From assembly GCF_037076555.1 (NCBI RefSeq), contig NZ_AP029023.1, positions 2,170,001-2,234,000 of the forward strand: a stretch of 64,000 nucleotides of DNA, read 5' to 3'. The position numbers and the translations under genes were made by a program. Positions 16,915 through 28,033 of this stretch are shown here, in pieces. How positions within the stretch are numbered: the stretch's first letter is position 1; each line of letters starts with the position of its first letter. Under the pieces are notes generated by a model that saw only the letters and a program-made list of their open reading frames with translations, searched no databases and was not told the origin of the DNA. The stretch is from Methylophilus sp. DW102. Its GTDB lineage: Bacteria > Pseudomonadota > Gammaproteobacteria > Burkholderiales > Methylophilaceae.

Positions 16915-17232
16915 ATGAATATTCGTCCCCTGTATGACCGCGTCATAGTCAAGCGAGTCGAACAACAACGTACGACCGCTTCCGGCATTGTGATACCAGA
17001 CACAGCTGCAGAAAAACCCGAGCAAGGCGAAGTCATCGCTGTCGGGAGCGGCAAGTCCCTTCAAGACGGCAGCCTGAGAGCCCTGGCAGTGAAGGTCGGT
17101 GACCATGTCTTATTTGGCAAATATGCCGGACAAACAGTCAAACTCAATGGCGAAGAGGTATTAGTCATGCGCGAAGAAGACATTCTCGGTGTGATTGAAC
17201 CCGCCTCTGCCGATCTCAAAAAAGTCGCTTAA
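16915..17232 (+). CDS. groES: Co-chaperonin GroES
   Basis: 105 residues, slightly longer than the usual 95-97. GroES caps the GroEL folding chamber. The opening [16 protein letters not shown], the mobile loop ([20 protein letters not shown]) and the ending EEDILGVI are diagnostic. The C-terminus carries an extension ([11 protein letters not shown]). AAGGAG stands before the ATG at 16915. It is cotranscribed with groEL 36 bp downstream from a sigma-32-like promoter. Confidence 0.97.
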   Translation: MNIRPLYDRVIVKRVEQQRTTASGIVIPDTAAEKPEQGEVIAVGSGKSLQDGSLRALAVKVGDHVLFGKYAGQTVKLNGEEVLVMREEDILGVIEPASADLKKVA

Positions 17233-17265
17233 TCACTTTGTTGCTAAGAGAGAAAGGAGAATTGA

Positions 17266-18888
<1,623 letters not shown>

Positions 18889-18916
18889 GCGCGATCAGCG
18901 TGATGCCATCAACGAT

Positions 18917-18941
18917 AAAAGCCCCGCAAGGGGCTTTTTTT
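18917..18941 (+). terminator. Rho-independent terminator after groEL
   Basis: AAAAGCCCC, a 4-nt loop, then GGGGCTTTTTTTT. Confidence 0.9.
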
Positions 18942-18987
18942 CTAGCTGAGCAAGATCAACTGCACGCCGAAAAGAGCAGCAGATGAC

Positions 18988-19224
18988 TCAAGCAGGTCTT
19001 CTGGGCGGCAGATGCCTGAACGTAATGCGTCCCTTGCCCATGTCGTAAGGCGACATTTCGATGGTGATTTTATCGCCCGCCAAAATACGTATTTTGTGCT
19101 TGCGCATTTTGCCGCCGGTGTAGGCAGTCAACTGATGCCCATTGTCCAGCGTCACGCGATAACGCGCATCCGGCAACACTTCAGTCACTGCGCCCTGCAT
19201 TTCAATCAATTCTTCTTTAGCCAT
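18988..19224 (-). CDS. infA: Translation initiation factor IF-1
   Basis: 78 residues with the IF-1 OB fold: [33 protein letters not shown] and the ending [16 protein letters not shown]-1 binds the ribosomal A site during initiation. It is slightly longer than the 72-residue standard and stands beside a cold-shock gene, not in a ribosomal-protein operon. This matches the second infA found in many betaproteobacteria. It follows csp on the same strand, but the csp terminator lies between, so transcription may be separate. Confidence 0.93.
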   Translation of the reverse strand: MAKEELIEMQGAVTEVLPDARYRVTLDNGHQLTAYTGGKMRKHKIRILAGDKITIEMSPYDMGKGRITFRHLPPRRPA

Positions 19225-19244
19225 GCGATTCCTTTTTCAATAAT

Positions 19245-19270
19245 GAAAAAAGCCCGAAACCGGGCTTTTT
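19245..19270 (-). terminator. Terminator between csp and infA
   Basis: AAAAAAGCCCG, a 4-nt loop, then CGGGCTTTTTT. It has T-runs on both strands; on the minus strand it ends csp. Confidence 0.8.
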
Positions 19271-19294
19271 ACTGCGCCACTTGGTCAGGCGTGA

Positions 19295-19501
19295 CTATGC
19301 AATCACCTGAATCGCAGAAGCTTGTTTGCCTTTAGGGCCAGTCGTTTCGTTGTATGAAACGCGCTGGTTATCCGCCAGGCTTTTAAAACCTGCTGATTGA
19401 ATCTCGGAAAAGTGAGCGAACAAATCATCGCCACCCTGATCTGGAGTAATAAAACCAAAACCTTTTGCATCGTTAAACCATTTGACAATACCTGTAGCCA
19501 T
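19295..19501 (-). CDS. Cold-shock protein of the CspA family
   Basis: 68 residues, one cold-shock domain with both RNA-binding motifs: KGFGFI (RNP1) and DLFAHF (RNP2). It acts as an RNA chaperone and antiterminator. The start is the ATG at 19501 ([10 protein letters not shown]); the longer open frame upstream is leader sequence, not protein. A long leader, as for other csp mRNAs, probably adjusts translation with temperature. Confidence 0.95.
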   Translation of the reverse strand: MATGIVKWFNDAKGFGFITPDQGGDDLFAHFSEIQSAGFKSLADNQRVSYNETTGPKGKQASAIQVIA

Positions 19502-19793
19502 ATCTAAATCCTTTGTAAAAAATGAAAGGGAAACCCCTTGGAGGGCGAGGCACAAGTAAGCGGGATTAACGAGAGAACCAGAAGATACCACCAGAGAAAA
19601 CAACAATGCTTGAACGTCGCGTGCAACAACTATGCGCTTTATGCACCACAATAGCAAATATTATTTTCAAAAAAACCAAAATAAATCAAATATTTATTTA
19701 AGCATCTATCCCGAAAAGCATTCAATACGCGACAAATCGCATCATCAAAAAACTCAAGGCATCGCCTGTGGACAAGCGCAGGCCTCATTTGGC
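19502..19793 (-). promoter_or_regulatory. Leader and promoter region of csp
   Basis: There is no gene in 19502-19891. On the minus strand the AT-rich stretch around 19650-19700 is the probable csp promoter zone and the 150 bp nearer the gene are the likely mRNA leader. No confident -35/-10 pair was chosen. Confidence 0.35.
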
Positions 19794-19829
19794 TAAATAA
19801 AAAGCGCCCAAGCCACCCTTGAACGCTTT
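19794..19829 (-). terminator. Terminator of serB
   Basis: On the minus strand AAAGCGTTCAAG pairs with CTTGGGCGCTTT through two G-U pairs and is followed by TTATTT. It lies 60 bp beyond the serB stop. Confidence 0.7.
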
Positions 19830-19891
19830 ATGTTAGGTGGCGATGACTCGAGAGCAGAATTCTGGAATCATGGAGCAACCGTGCAGATGAG

Positions 19892-20731
19892 TTAGACCGA
19901 TAGCAAGCTCGCTACGCCATCCAGCCCCACCACATTGAGCGCATACATGGCTTGCTGTTGCACCACTGGTTTGGCGTGATAAGCCACGCCCACCGCGGCA
20001 ACCGCCATCATTTTGAGGTCGTTGGCACCGTCACCAATCGCAATCGTTTGTGCGGCCGACAGGCCCAACTGATCACGCAGTTTAGTGAGTTCATCGGCTT
20101 TGCGCTGGGCATCGACGATCTCACCAAGGACCTGGCCGGTGAGTTTGCCGTCTATGATTTCCAGCGTGTTGGAGACCGCGTAATCCAGCCCCAAGGTCTG
20201 TTGGACATGGTTGGCAAAAAAGGTAAAGCCGCCAGAGACGACCATGGTTTTGATGCCGTGTTGCTTGCAGGTATTGATCCAGGCTTGCGCGCCGGGATTA
20301 AAACGAAGGCGCTCATCAATCACGCGTTGCAATGCGGTCGCTGGCAGGCCTTTGAGCAAGGCCACACGTTTACGCAGGCTGGCAGAAAAATCCAGCTCGC
20401 CACGCATGGCGGCTTCGGTGATCTCGGCGACCTGCGGTTTGAGGTTCATCATGTCGGCAATTTCATCAATGCATTCAATGGAGATCAGGGTGGAGTCCAT
20501 ATCCATGACGCACAAGCCCATGTGTTGCAGCCTATGAGTGTCTTGCACCAGCGCGCAGTCTATCTGCTGACTGGCGCAAAAAGCCTTCGCTTCCAGATAA
20601 TCCGCTTCTGGCACCGGCAAATAGTAGGCATGTTCGCCCACTTGCATAAACTGCGCATGCCCGCCCACCAGGCCATGAAGATGGGAAAGATGAGCCATGG
20701 TGATGGCCGGCCCTTGAACCACTAAACGCAT
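19892..20731 (-). CDS. serB: Phosphoserine phosphatase
   Basis: 279 residues. The enzyme makes serine from phosphoserine, the last step of serine synthesis. The HAD motifs are clear: DMDSTLI (nucleophile Asp), VVSGGFTFF and AIGDGANDLKM, and the cap region holds ECIDEIADMM. An N-terminal extension of about 80 residues matches the SerB group. The ATG at 20731 is preferred; a GTG two codons upstream is also in frame. It is a single-gene unit divergent from 20892. Confidence 0.95.
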   Translation of the reverse strand: MRLVVQGPAITMAHLSHLHGLVGGHAQFMQVGEHAYYLPVPEADYLEAKAFCASQQIDCALVQDTHRLQHMGLCVMDMDSTLISIECIDEIADMMNLKPQVAEITEAAMRGELDFSASLRKRVALLKGLPATALQRVIDERLRFNPGAQAWINTCKQHGIKTMVVSGGFTFFANHVQQTLGLDYAVSNTLEIIDGKLTGQVLGEIVDAQRKADELTKLRDQLGLSAAQTIAIGDGANDLKMMAVAAVGVAYHAKPVVQQQAMYALNVVGLDGVASLLSV

Positions 20732-20891
20732 GATCACTACCGTCGATTAAAAGACTGGATTATAGCAGTTGCCCGTGCATCGCATTGATAAGCGTGCTTT
20801 TTTGGGAGTATTTCTGTTTTTGGATTGCCCCCGGCAATGATATGCTTGGCAAAAATTAAAACTGGTTAAACTCAACACCCTAGGGATTACA

Positions 20892-21662
20892 ATGAAACAA
20901 GACGCACAAACGCTGCCATGGCTGAACTTGCCTAACCTGCCCTTACCGCTTAAAGCCCTGTTTATTGGTTATCTGCTCGTGATTGGCGTCGGCCTGTGTA
21001 TGGCTGGCCTGCAAATAATGCTCACTCACGGCATGGCCGATGGCAAATTCGGCTTGTCCGTGAACGATATTGTTTACAGTTATTACGGTGACCGCAGTGG
21101 CACCAAACTGGCGAGCAAACTTAATGGCTCCATGTCTGACAAGGCACCCCTGGAGGTCCGCCAGGACATTATCAAATGGGCGCAACAAGGCGCGCCACAA
21201 GACCAGTGGGAATCACACTTCAAGCAGGTGTTTGCGCAGCATTGCGTCATGTGCCACAGCAACATCCCCGGCATCCCCAACTTTAACAACTATGATGAAG
21301 TTAAGGCGCGCGCAGAGGTGAATGAGGGCGCAACGATCAGCGGCCTGACGCGGGTGTCGCATATACACCTGTTTGGCATCAGTTTCATTTTCTTTTTTAT
21401 CGGCCTGATTTTCAGTTTTGCCGTGAATGTGCCCAAACCTGCCAAAATCATTGCCATCGCCTTCCCGTTTGCTTTTCTGATTATGGACGTGATGTCGTGG
21501 TGGCTGACCAAGTTGTCACCACACTTTGCCTGGTTGACGATTATCGGTGGCATTGGCTACAGCCTGGCCTCCAGTTACATGTGGGTGATCAGCATGTATC
21601 AAATGCTGGTACTGTCCCGCAATGGCAAAGTCTACGGCAATGCCTGGGCGCAGGACTTATAA
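20892..21662 (+). CDS. Polytopic membrane protein with a CxxCH haem motif
   Basis: 256 residues. A first membrane helix (about 20-42) is followed by a roughly 110-residue soluble loop with CVMCH near residue 118, then four more helices between about 155 and 245. The CxxCH in a probably periplasmic loop suggests covalent haem c attachment, so it is likely a membrane electron carrier. Several His (SHIHLFG) sit at the edge of the second helix and could bind another haem. I do not recognise a named family. It is a lone gene with its own terminator. Confidence 0.75.
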   Translation: MKQDAQTLPWLNLPNLPLPLKALFIGYLLVIGVGLCMAGLQIMLTHGMADGKFGLSVNDIVYSYYGDRSGTKLASKLNGSMSDKAPLEVRQDIIKWAQQGAPQDQWESHFKQVFAQHCVMCHSNIPGIPNFNNYDEVKARAEVNEGATISGLTRVSHIHLFGISFIFFFIGLIFSFAVNVPKPAKIIAIAFPFAFLIMDVMSWWLTKLSPHFAWLTIIGGIGYSLASSYMWVISMYQMLVLSRNGKVYGNAWAQDL

Positions 21663-21703
21663 GCGACGACGCATTCGTTAACGCTATCGCGTTAAATACG
21701 TTT

Positions 21704-21731
21704 AAAAACCGCACAGTTGTGCGGTTTTTTT
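21704..21731 (+). terminator. Rho-independent terminator
   Basis: AAAACCGCAC, a 4-nt loop, GTGCGGTTTTTTT; it ends the membrane cytochrome-like gene. Confidence 0.9.
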
Positions 21732-21802
21732 ATTTGCAGTCTAGCCTTGATAGGGTATTTGCGCGAAAATAGATGCTTAACTATCAAAACCTCTGAATTT
21801 TC

Positions 21803-22972
21803 ATGAATCTGCACGAATACCAAGCCAAACAACTCCTGCAAAAATATGGTTTGGCCACACCGGCTGGCCTGGTCGTTCAATCCGAAGAAGCCGCTGCGGC
21901 AGCCACCAAAGAACTGGGCGGTGAAGCCTGGGTGGTCAAGGCCCAGGTGCATGCCGGCGGTCGCGGCAAAGCGGGTGGCGTCAAAGTGGTTAAATCTGCA
22001 TTAGAAGCGCAAACCGTGGCAGGTAGCCTGCTTGGCAAGCATTTGGTGACTTACCAGAATGCGCCGGATGGCCAACCCGTGCATCAGGTGCTGGTGGAGC
22101 AAACCCTGCCGATTGCACGTGAGCTTTATCTTTCGATGCTGGTAGACCGCACGCTGGAACGCGTGGTCATGGTTGCTTCCAGCGCAGGCGGCATGGATAT
22201 TGAAGAGATTGCGGCTACCCAGCCAGAAAAAATCCTGCAGGAAGTCTGTGACCCGCTCAATGGCCTGGTGGACTTTCAGGCGCGCAACCTGGCGTTTGGC
22301 TTGGGTCTGAGTGGTGACCAGATTGGCGCGTTTACCAAGCTGGCCAAAGGCCTGTACAAATTGTTTAAAGACAATGACTTGTCACTGCTCGAAATTAACC
22401 CGCTGATTGTAACCGCTGAAGGAAAACTGGTGGCGCTGGATTGCAAAATGACGGTAGATGACAACGCACTTTACCGTCAAAAACCGTTTGCAGAGATCCG
22501 TGACTGGTCACAAGACGATGCCAAAGAAGCGGAGGCCCATCATAGCGGCCTCAATTACATTGCCTTAAATGGCAACATTGGTTGCATGGTGAACGGCGCT
22601 GGCCTGGCCATGGCAACCATGGACTTGATCAAGCTGCATGGCGGCATGCCTGCCAACTTTCTGGATGTCGGCGGCGGCGCCACAGCTGAGACCGTGACCA
22701 AGGCCTTCAAAATCATCTTGGCTGACGCTAATGTGAAAGCGATTCTGGTCAATATTTTTGGCGGCATCATGCGTTGCGACATCATTGCCACCGGCATTAT
22801 CACCGCAGTCAGAGAGGTGGGCATGACCATTCCGGTCGTGGTGCGGCTGGAAGGGACCAATGTCGAATTGGGCAAGCAGATGCTGCGTGAGAGTGGCCTG
22901 AATATTATTTCTGCAGAAGGGCTGACCGATGCCGCCCAGCAAGCAGTCAACGCAGTGAACAAGGGTGTGTAG
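21803..22972 (+). CDS. sucC: Succinyl-CoA synthetase, beta subunit
   Basis: 389 residues, the usual length. With SucD it makes ATP or GTP from succinyl-CoA in the TCA cycle. It starts with [12 protein letters not shown], has the ATP-grasp elements ([10 protein letters not shown]), and the C-terminal CoA-ligase domain with [11 protein letters not shown] and [12 protein letters not shown]. sucD follows after two bases. In obligate methylotrophs with an incomplete TCA cycle this enzyme may mainly supply succinyl-CoA. Confidence 0.97.
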   Translation: MNLHEYQAKQLLQKYGLATPAGLVVQSEEAAAAATKELGGEAWVVKAQVHAGGRGKAGGVKVVKSALEAQTVAGSLLGKHLVTYQNAPDGQPVHQVLVEQTLPIARELYLSMLVDRTLERVVMVASSAGGMDIEEIAATQPEKILQEVCDPLNGLVDFQARNLAFGLGLSGDQIGAFTKLAKGLYKLFKDNDLSLLEINPLIVTAEGKLVALDCKMTVDDNALYRQKPFAEIRDWSQDDAKEAEAHHSGLNYIALNGNIGCMVNGAGLAMATMDLIKLHGGMPANFLDVGGGATAETVTKAFKIILADANVKAILVNIFGGIMRCDIIATGIITAVREVGMTIPVVVRLEGTNVELGKQMLRESGLNIISAEGLTDAAQQAVNAVNKGV

Positions 22973-22974
22973 TC

Positions 22975-23856
22975 ATGGCGATTTTAGTCAATAAAGATAC
23001 CAAAGTATTGTGCCAGGGCTTTACCGGCAAACAAGGGACGTTTCATTCCGAACAAGCGCTGGCTTATGGCACCAAAATGGTGGGTGGCGTGACGCCAGGC
23101 AAAGGGGGCCAGCGCCATCTGGAGCTACCCGTATTCAATACCATGCGCGAAGCCGTGAAGGAAACCGAGGCCAATGCCAGCGTGATTTACGTGCCGCCGC
23201 CTTTTGCCGCTGACTCCATCCTTGAAGCCGCAGACGCAGGCATTGAGCTCATTGTCTGTATCACCGAAGGCATTCCGGCTCTGGACATGCTCAATGTCAA
23301 AGCGGCGCTGCGCGCCAATGGCACCAAACTGATCGGCCCAAACTGCCCAGGCGTGATCACGCCGGACGAATGCAAAATCGGCATTATGCCGGGCAGCATC
23401 CACAAACGTGGTAAGGTCGGTGTCGTGTCACGTTCTGGCACCCTGACTTACGAGGCTGTCCATCAGACCACGGCCCTGGGCCTGGGCCAGACCACCTGTG
23501 TCGGCATTGGTGGCGACCCGATCAAAGGCTTGAACTTTATTGAATGCCTGGAACTCTTTCAGAAAGACGCGGAAACAGAGGCGATCATCATGGTTGGTGA
23601 AATCGGTGGCAGTGATGAAGAGGCAGCGGCTGACTACATCAAACACCATGTCACCAAACCGGTCGCTGCTTATATTGCCGGCTTAACCGCCCCTAAAGGC
23701 AAACGTATGGGCCATGCCGGGGCAATTATTTCCGGTGGTTCTGGCCGTGCAGAAGACAAGATTGCCGCCCTGGAATCAGCTGGCTGTGTTGTTGCAGCCT
23801 CCCCTGCTGGTCTGGGTGAGGCCGTCCTCGCGGCCATTCAACGCGCAAACGCATAA
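22975..23856 (+). CDS. sucD: Succinyl-CoA synthetase, alpha subunit
   Basis: 293 residues. The CoA-binding Rossmann domain ([18 protein letters not shown]) is followed by the domain with the phosphorylated His in [11 protein letters not shown]. Other family marks are [10 protein letters not shown] and [10 protein letters not shown]. It is translationally paired with sucC and 10 bp before an exported ankyrin gene. Confidence 0.97.
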   Translation: MAILVNKDTKVLCQGFTGKQGTFHSEQALAYGTKMVGGVTPGKGGQRHLELPVFNTMREAVKETEANASVIYVPPPFAADSILEAADAGIELIVCITEGIPALDMLNVKAALRANGTKLIGPNCPGVITPDECKIGIMPGSIHKRGKVGVVSRSGTLTYEAVHQTTALGLGQTTCVGIGGDPIKGLNFIECLELFQKDAETEAIIMVGEIGGSDEEAAADYIKHHVTKPVAAYIAGLTAPKGKRMGHAGAIISGGSGRAEDKIAALESAGCVVAASPAGLGEAVLAAIQRANA

Positions 23857-23866
23857 AGGAACTGGC

Positions 23867-24889
23867 ATGTATCGTTGCTTACAGGCTCACCATCGCTGGA
23901 CAGGCATCATTGTTAGCAGCGTACTGCTGATTGGCCTCACCTGGCCTGGCCTGTCTGCTGAGGCCGCCAGCAAAAAACAGATGGCCGAGGACAGCGCGCC
24001 TTTTCGCGATGATGAAGTGTCTTACCTGCTCATTGCCGCCGCCAAAGGCGACCTGGCCACGGTCAAAGCCTTGTTAAAAAGCGGCGCCAACCCGAATGTC
24101 ACCGATGGCGACAAACTGACGCCCATCATGTATGCCGCCCGTAAAAACCAGGCGGAAGTGATCCGCGAGTTGTTAGCCGGTGGCGCCGACATTAATGCCA
24201 AAGATCAGGGTGGCTGGACAGCACTCATGTTTGCGGCCAAGAAAAATAATCTGGATGCCGCCAAAATGCTGATGGAAAAAGGTGCCGATGTTAAAGCCCG
24301 CGACCCGGCCGGCTGGAGCGCCCTCGGCCTGGCGGCCACCTCCGGCTACAGCGAACTGGTGGGCCTGATTATCGCGCGTGGTTTTGATGCTAATGTGCGG
24401 TCTTCGGATGGGAAAACTGTGCTCATGTATGCGGCCAAAAGTGGTGATGTACCCACCATTACCACGGTATTAACCAAAGGCGCTGACGCCAATCTCAAAG
24501 ACAAGCTGGGCACCACAGCGCTCATGATTGCCGCCCGAGAGGGGCATGCCGCCGCAGTGACCTATTTGGCAGAACATGGTGCAAAAGTGGATGAGGAAGA
24601 TGAGCATGGCTGGACAGCCCTGACCTGGGCGGTGAAGAAAAATCAGCTTGAAGCAGCCAAAACACTGCTTGAGCATGAAGCAGATGCCAACCAAAAAGAC
24701 AGCGAAGGCACGCCCTTGCTGCACCTGGCGGTGAGCAACAATGCGCCGGAAATGGCGCGATTGCTGCTTGAACATGAGGCCAATGTCAAAACACGTGATC
24801 AATACGGTTTGACCGCTTATGTCTATGCCCTCAAAGGCCAAAACCCGACCATGGTAGAACTGATCAAGGCTGCGGGTGGCAAGTATTAA
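23867..24889 (+). CDS. Exported ankyrin-repeat protein in the sucCD operon
   Basis: 340 residues. The start is the ATG at 23867, preceded by AAAGGA and beginning a signal peptide (to about residue 36, LSAEAAS). About eight ankyrin repeats of 33 residues fill the rest, e.g. LTPIMYAARKNQAEVIRELL and WTALMFAAKKNNLDAAKMLM. It should be a periplasmic protein-binding scaffold; the partner is unknown. It is only 10 bp from sucD and 30 bp before nadE, all on one strand, an odd setting for a periplasmic protein. Confidence 0.88.
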   Translation: MYRCLQAHHRWTGIIVSSVLLIGLTWPGLSAEAASKKQMAEDSAPFRDDEVSYLLIAAAKGDLATVKALLKSGANPNVTDGDKLTPIMYAARKNQAEVIRELLAGGADINAKDQGGWTALMFAAKKNNLDAAKMLMEKGADVKARDPAGWSALGLAATSGYSELVGLIIARGFDANVRSSDGKTVLMYAAKSGDVPTITTVLTKGADANLKDKLGTTALMIAAREGHAAAVTYLAEHGAKVDEEDEHGWTALTWAVKKNQLEAAKTLLEHEADANQKDSEGTPLLHLAVSNNAPEMARLLLEHEANVKTRDQYGLTAYVYALKGQNPTMVELIKAAGGKY

Positions 24890-24919
24890 GCCCTGCAGCC
24901 CATCCTGAATGAAAAGCAG

Positions 24920-26521
24920 ATGAAACTTGCAATTGCTCAAATGAACTGCATGGTCGGTGCCATGCAGCAAAATGCGGAACACATTCTGGCGCAAGCCGAA
25001 GAGGCTTATCGAGCGGGCGCACGCCTCTTACTGACACCAGAACTGGCGTTATGCGGCTACCCTCCAGAAGATTTGCTGTTCAGGCAGGATTTTTATCACG
25101 CCAACACGCAGGCACTTAATTGGCTGGTGCAGCGTCTGCCTCACGACATGGCAGTCATTGTTGGTCATCCTGATGAAGTGGCAGGCAAACGCTACAACGC
25201 GGCTTCGGTAATACATTCTGGCAGGATACAGGCGACCTATCATAAACATCACTTGCCCAACTACAGCGTTTTTGATGAAGAGCGCTATTTTGAGGCGGGT
25301 CAATTGCCCGTGGTGTTTGAATGGCATGGCGTACGCTATGGGGTGCTGATCTGTGCGGATAGCTGGGAGTCAGGCCCGGCCCTGCAGGCCCTGCAAGCTT
25401 CGGCACAAGTACTGCTGACGATCAATGCTTCGCCTTACCATCTGCACAAACAACAGACTCGTTACCAGGTATTGCGCGACCGCATCCGTGAAACCGGGCT
25501 ACCCATGATCTATGCCAACATGGTCGGCGGCCAGGACGAACTGGTGTTTGATGGCGCGTCTTTTAGCATGAACCGGTTGGGAGAACTGGTGCAAGAGCTG
25601 CCAATGTTTGAAGCCGGGATGGCTTACCTGACCATTGATGGCACAAATCCCTTGTCTACCGACATTACAGTGCCGTTGAGCACTGAAGCCGCCGTGTATA
25701 AAGCGCTGGTACTGGGTCTGCGTGACTATGTGAATAAAAACAAATTCCCCGGGGTGGTGCTAGGTCTGTCTGGTGGCATAGACTCCGCCCTCACACTTGC
25801 CATCGCCGTGGATGCGCTGGGTAAAGCGCGCGTCAAAGCGGTGATGATGCCCTCTGAATTTACCGCCGGCATCAGCGTGGCAGATGCCGCTGAAATGGCA
25901 CAACTGGTTGAGGTTGAGTACAGCGTATTACCCATCAAACCGCTATTTGAAGGATTTTGTGCGACCTTGTCTGAGGAGTTTTCCGGCAAGTCTTTTGATA
26001 CCACCGAAGAAAACCTGCAGGCCCGCATCCGTGGCATGCTACTGATGGCCATCAGTAACAAGTTTGGCAGCCTGGTGCTCACCACCGGCAACAAGTCAGA
26101 AACCGCTGTCGGCTACAGCACCTTATACGGTGATATGGCGGGTGGCTTTGCCTTGATCAAGGATGTACCCAAAACCCTGGTTTACAAGCTGGCAACCTAC
26201 CGCAATGGCCTGAGCCGGGTGATCCCTGAACGGATTATCACACGTGCCCCTAGCGCCGAGCTCAGAGAAAACCAGACCGACCAGGACAGCTTACCGCCCT
26301 ATGAGGTCTTGGATGCCATCATGGAAGCCTACGTCGAAAAAGACCTGAGCATCGCACGTATCATCGAAATGGGGTATACCGCCAGTGATGTGCAGCGCGT
26401 GACCCGCCTGATTGATCGCAATGAATACAAGCGGCGGCAAGCGGCAGTGGGTGTCAGGATTACAGAGCGCGGCTTTGGCAAGGACCGTCGCTACCCGATC
26501 ACCTGTAACCTGTCATTTTAA
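24920..26521 (+). CDS. nadE: Glutamine-dependent NAD+ synthetase
   Basis: 533 residues. It makes NAD+ from nicotinate adenine dinucleotide with glutamine as ammonia source. The N-terminal nitrilase-type domain has its triad: Glu in TPELALCGYP, Lys in YHKHHLPNY and Cys in LICADSWE. The C-terminal synthetase domain begins near 270 with the P-loop LGLSGGIDSAL. It is followed by the PII gene, so nitrogen-linked genes are adjacent. Confidence 0.96.
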   Translation: MKLAIAQMNCMVGAMQQNAEHILAQAEEAYRAGARLLLTPELALCGYPPEDLLFRQDFYHANTQALNWLVQRLPHDMAVIVGHPDEVAGKRYNAASVIHSGRIQATYHKHHLPNYSVFDEERYFEAGQLPVVFEWHGVRYGVLICADSWESGPALQALQASAQVLLTINASPYHLHKQQTRYQVLRDRIRETGLPMIYANMVGGQDELVFDGASFSMNRLGELVQELPMFEAGMAYLTIDGTNPLSTDITVPLSTEAAVYKALVLGLRDYVNKNKFPGVVLGLSGGIDSALTLAIAVDALGKARVKAVMMPSEFTAGISVADAAEMAQLVEVEYSVLPIKPLFEGFCATLSEEFSGKSFDTTEENLQARIRGMLLMAISNKFGSLVLTTGNKSETAVGYSTLYGDMAGGFALIKDVPKTLVYKLATYRNGLSRVIPERIITRAPSAELRENQTDQDSLPPYEVLDAIMEAYVEKDLSIARIIEMGYTASDVQRVTRLIDRNEYKRRQAAVGVRITERGFGKDRRYPITCNLSF

Positions 26522-26588
26522 GTGCGCGACACGCAAGGCCTTGTGAGGCATGCACAGGACATTTGTATAAAAAGCACTGCTTGCGTAA

Positions 26589-26960
<372 letters not shown>

Positions 26961-26977
26961 GCTTTTTTCAATGATCC

Positions 26978-27005
26978 GGTGACTTTTCCCAAGTCACCTT
27001 TTCTT
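26978..27005 (+). terminator. Rho-independent terminator after glnB
   Basis: GGTGACTT, a 5-nt loop, AAGTCACC then TTTTCTT. Confidence 0.8.
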
Positions 27006-27017
27006 GCCTGATGTTGC

Positions 27018-27362
27018 ATGTCTTTCACACTGATTAAAACCATCCTGCTTCTTTCCACAGCCAACTTGTTCATGTTGTTTGCCTGGTATGGTCACCTGAA
27101 AGACTTGCATCAAAAACCGCTTTGGATCGCCATTCTGGTCAGTTGGGGCATCGCCCTGATTGAATATTGTTTTCAGGTACCCGCCAACCGGATTGGCTTT
27201 ACCCAACTCAATCTGGCGCAACTCAAAATTCTGCAAGAAGTCATCACACTAGTGATATTCGTCCCGTTTGCCGTCATGTACATGCAGCAGCCACTCAAGT
27301 GGGATTACCTGTGGGCAGGCTTATGTATGATGGGGGCAGTCTACTTTATATTCCGTACTTGA
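27018..27362 (+). CDS. DUF486 small membrane protein
   Basis: 114 residues with four membrane helices, matching the DUF486 family (DMT-transporter-like small proteins). Family marks include SWGIALIEYCFQVPANRIG and the ending MMGAVYFIFR. The function is unknown. It is a short lone gene after the glnB terminator. Confidence 0.85.
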   Translation: MSFTLIKTILLLSTANLFMLFAWYGHLKDLHQKPLWIAILVSWGIALIEYCFQVPANRIGFTQLNLAQLKILQEVITLVIFVPFAVMYMQQPLKWDYLWAGLCMMGAVYFIFRT

Positions 27363-27477
27363 CTCCGTTTTTAAACGCCCGATAGTCCGATGACCCTAAC
27401 GGGCTATATGCTTGCACGATTGATATTGTCATAATCGCTCCCAGAAATTGTTAATTAATTCATTAGGGGATACGAAT

Positions 27478-27981
27478 ATGTTAAAAAATATTTTAGTCGC
27501 AGCATCATTGTTAGTGAGCACATCAGCATTTGCAACTGCCACGACAACCAATTTTAGTGGCACTGACTTGTCAGGAAGCAGTCTTGCAAAAACAGCTAAA
27601 GTGAATATTTCATACACTGCTGGCAGCTTTGACTTAACAGGCGTTCTGGATCCAGAGTTCCGACTGTTAAATGAAGTCAATTCAGGACTTTACCAAGGTG
27701 TCACCCTGATTAGCGATGCAGATGACACCTTCACATGGGCACCAATTATCACGCCTATCCTGATTGGCTCTGATTTGACAAGATGGACTTTCAGTGTTTC
27801 GAACCTGGCTGCAGGGAACTACACTTTACAATTTAACCTGATCGGTGGTGGCCGTTACGAAGGTAGCTATACCATCAACCCAATTACTGTCCCTGTTCCA
27901 GAGCCAGAAACTTACGGCATGATGTTCGCTGGCTTGGCGATGATGGGTCTGATTGCCTTCCGTCGTCAGAAAAACAGCTAA
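27478..27981 (+). CDS. PEP-CTERM-sorted exported protein
   Basis: 167 residues. The signal peptide is at 1-19 (MLKNILVAASLLVSTSAFA). A Thr/Ser-rich beta-type body follows. The C-terminus is a PEP-CTERM sorting signal: VPEPETYGMM, a hydrophobic helix (AGLAMMGLIAF) and RRQKNS. Such proteins are processed by exosortase and often reach the outer surface or biofilm matrix; the sorting genes are not in this window. AGGGG precedes the ATG at 27478. The terminator at 28002 ends it. Confidence 0.9.
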   Translation: MLKNILVAASLLVSTSAFATATTTNFSGTDLSGSSLAKTAKVNISYTAGSFDLTGVLDPEFRLLNEVNSGLYQGVTLISDADDTFTWAPIITPILIGSDLTRWTFSVSNLAAGNYTLQFNLIGGGRYEGSYTINPITVPVPEPETYGMMFAGLAMMGLIAFRRQKNS

Positions 27982-28001
27982 TTTATCAGCTATCGCAAAA
28001 T

Positions 28002-28029
28002 AAAAAGCCTCACTTAAGTGAGGCTTTTT
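28002..28029. terminator. Bidirectional terminator between the PEP-CTERM gene and kdsB
   Basis: AAAAAGCCTCACTT and AAGTGAGGCTTTTT form a perfect stem with T-runs on both strands. It serves both convergent genes. Confidence 0.85.
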
Positions 28030-28033
28030 GCTT

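Noticed and set aside
19502..19657. N-terminal extension of the cold-shock protein
   Set aside because: The cold-shock domain begins exactly at the ATG at 19501 and the upstream residues match no family member.
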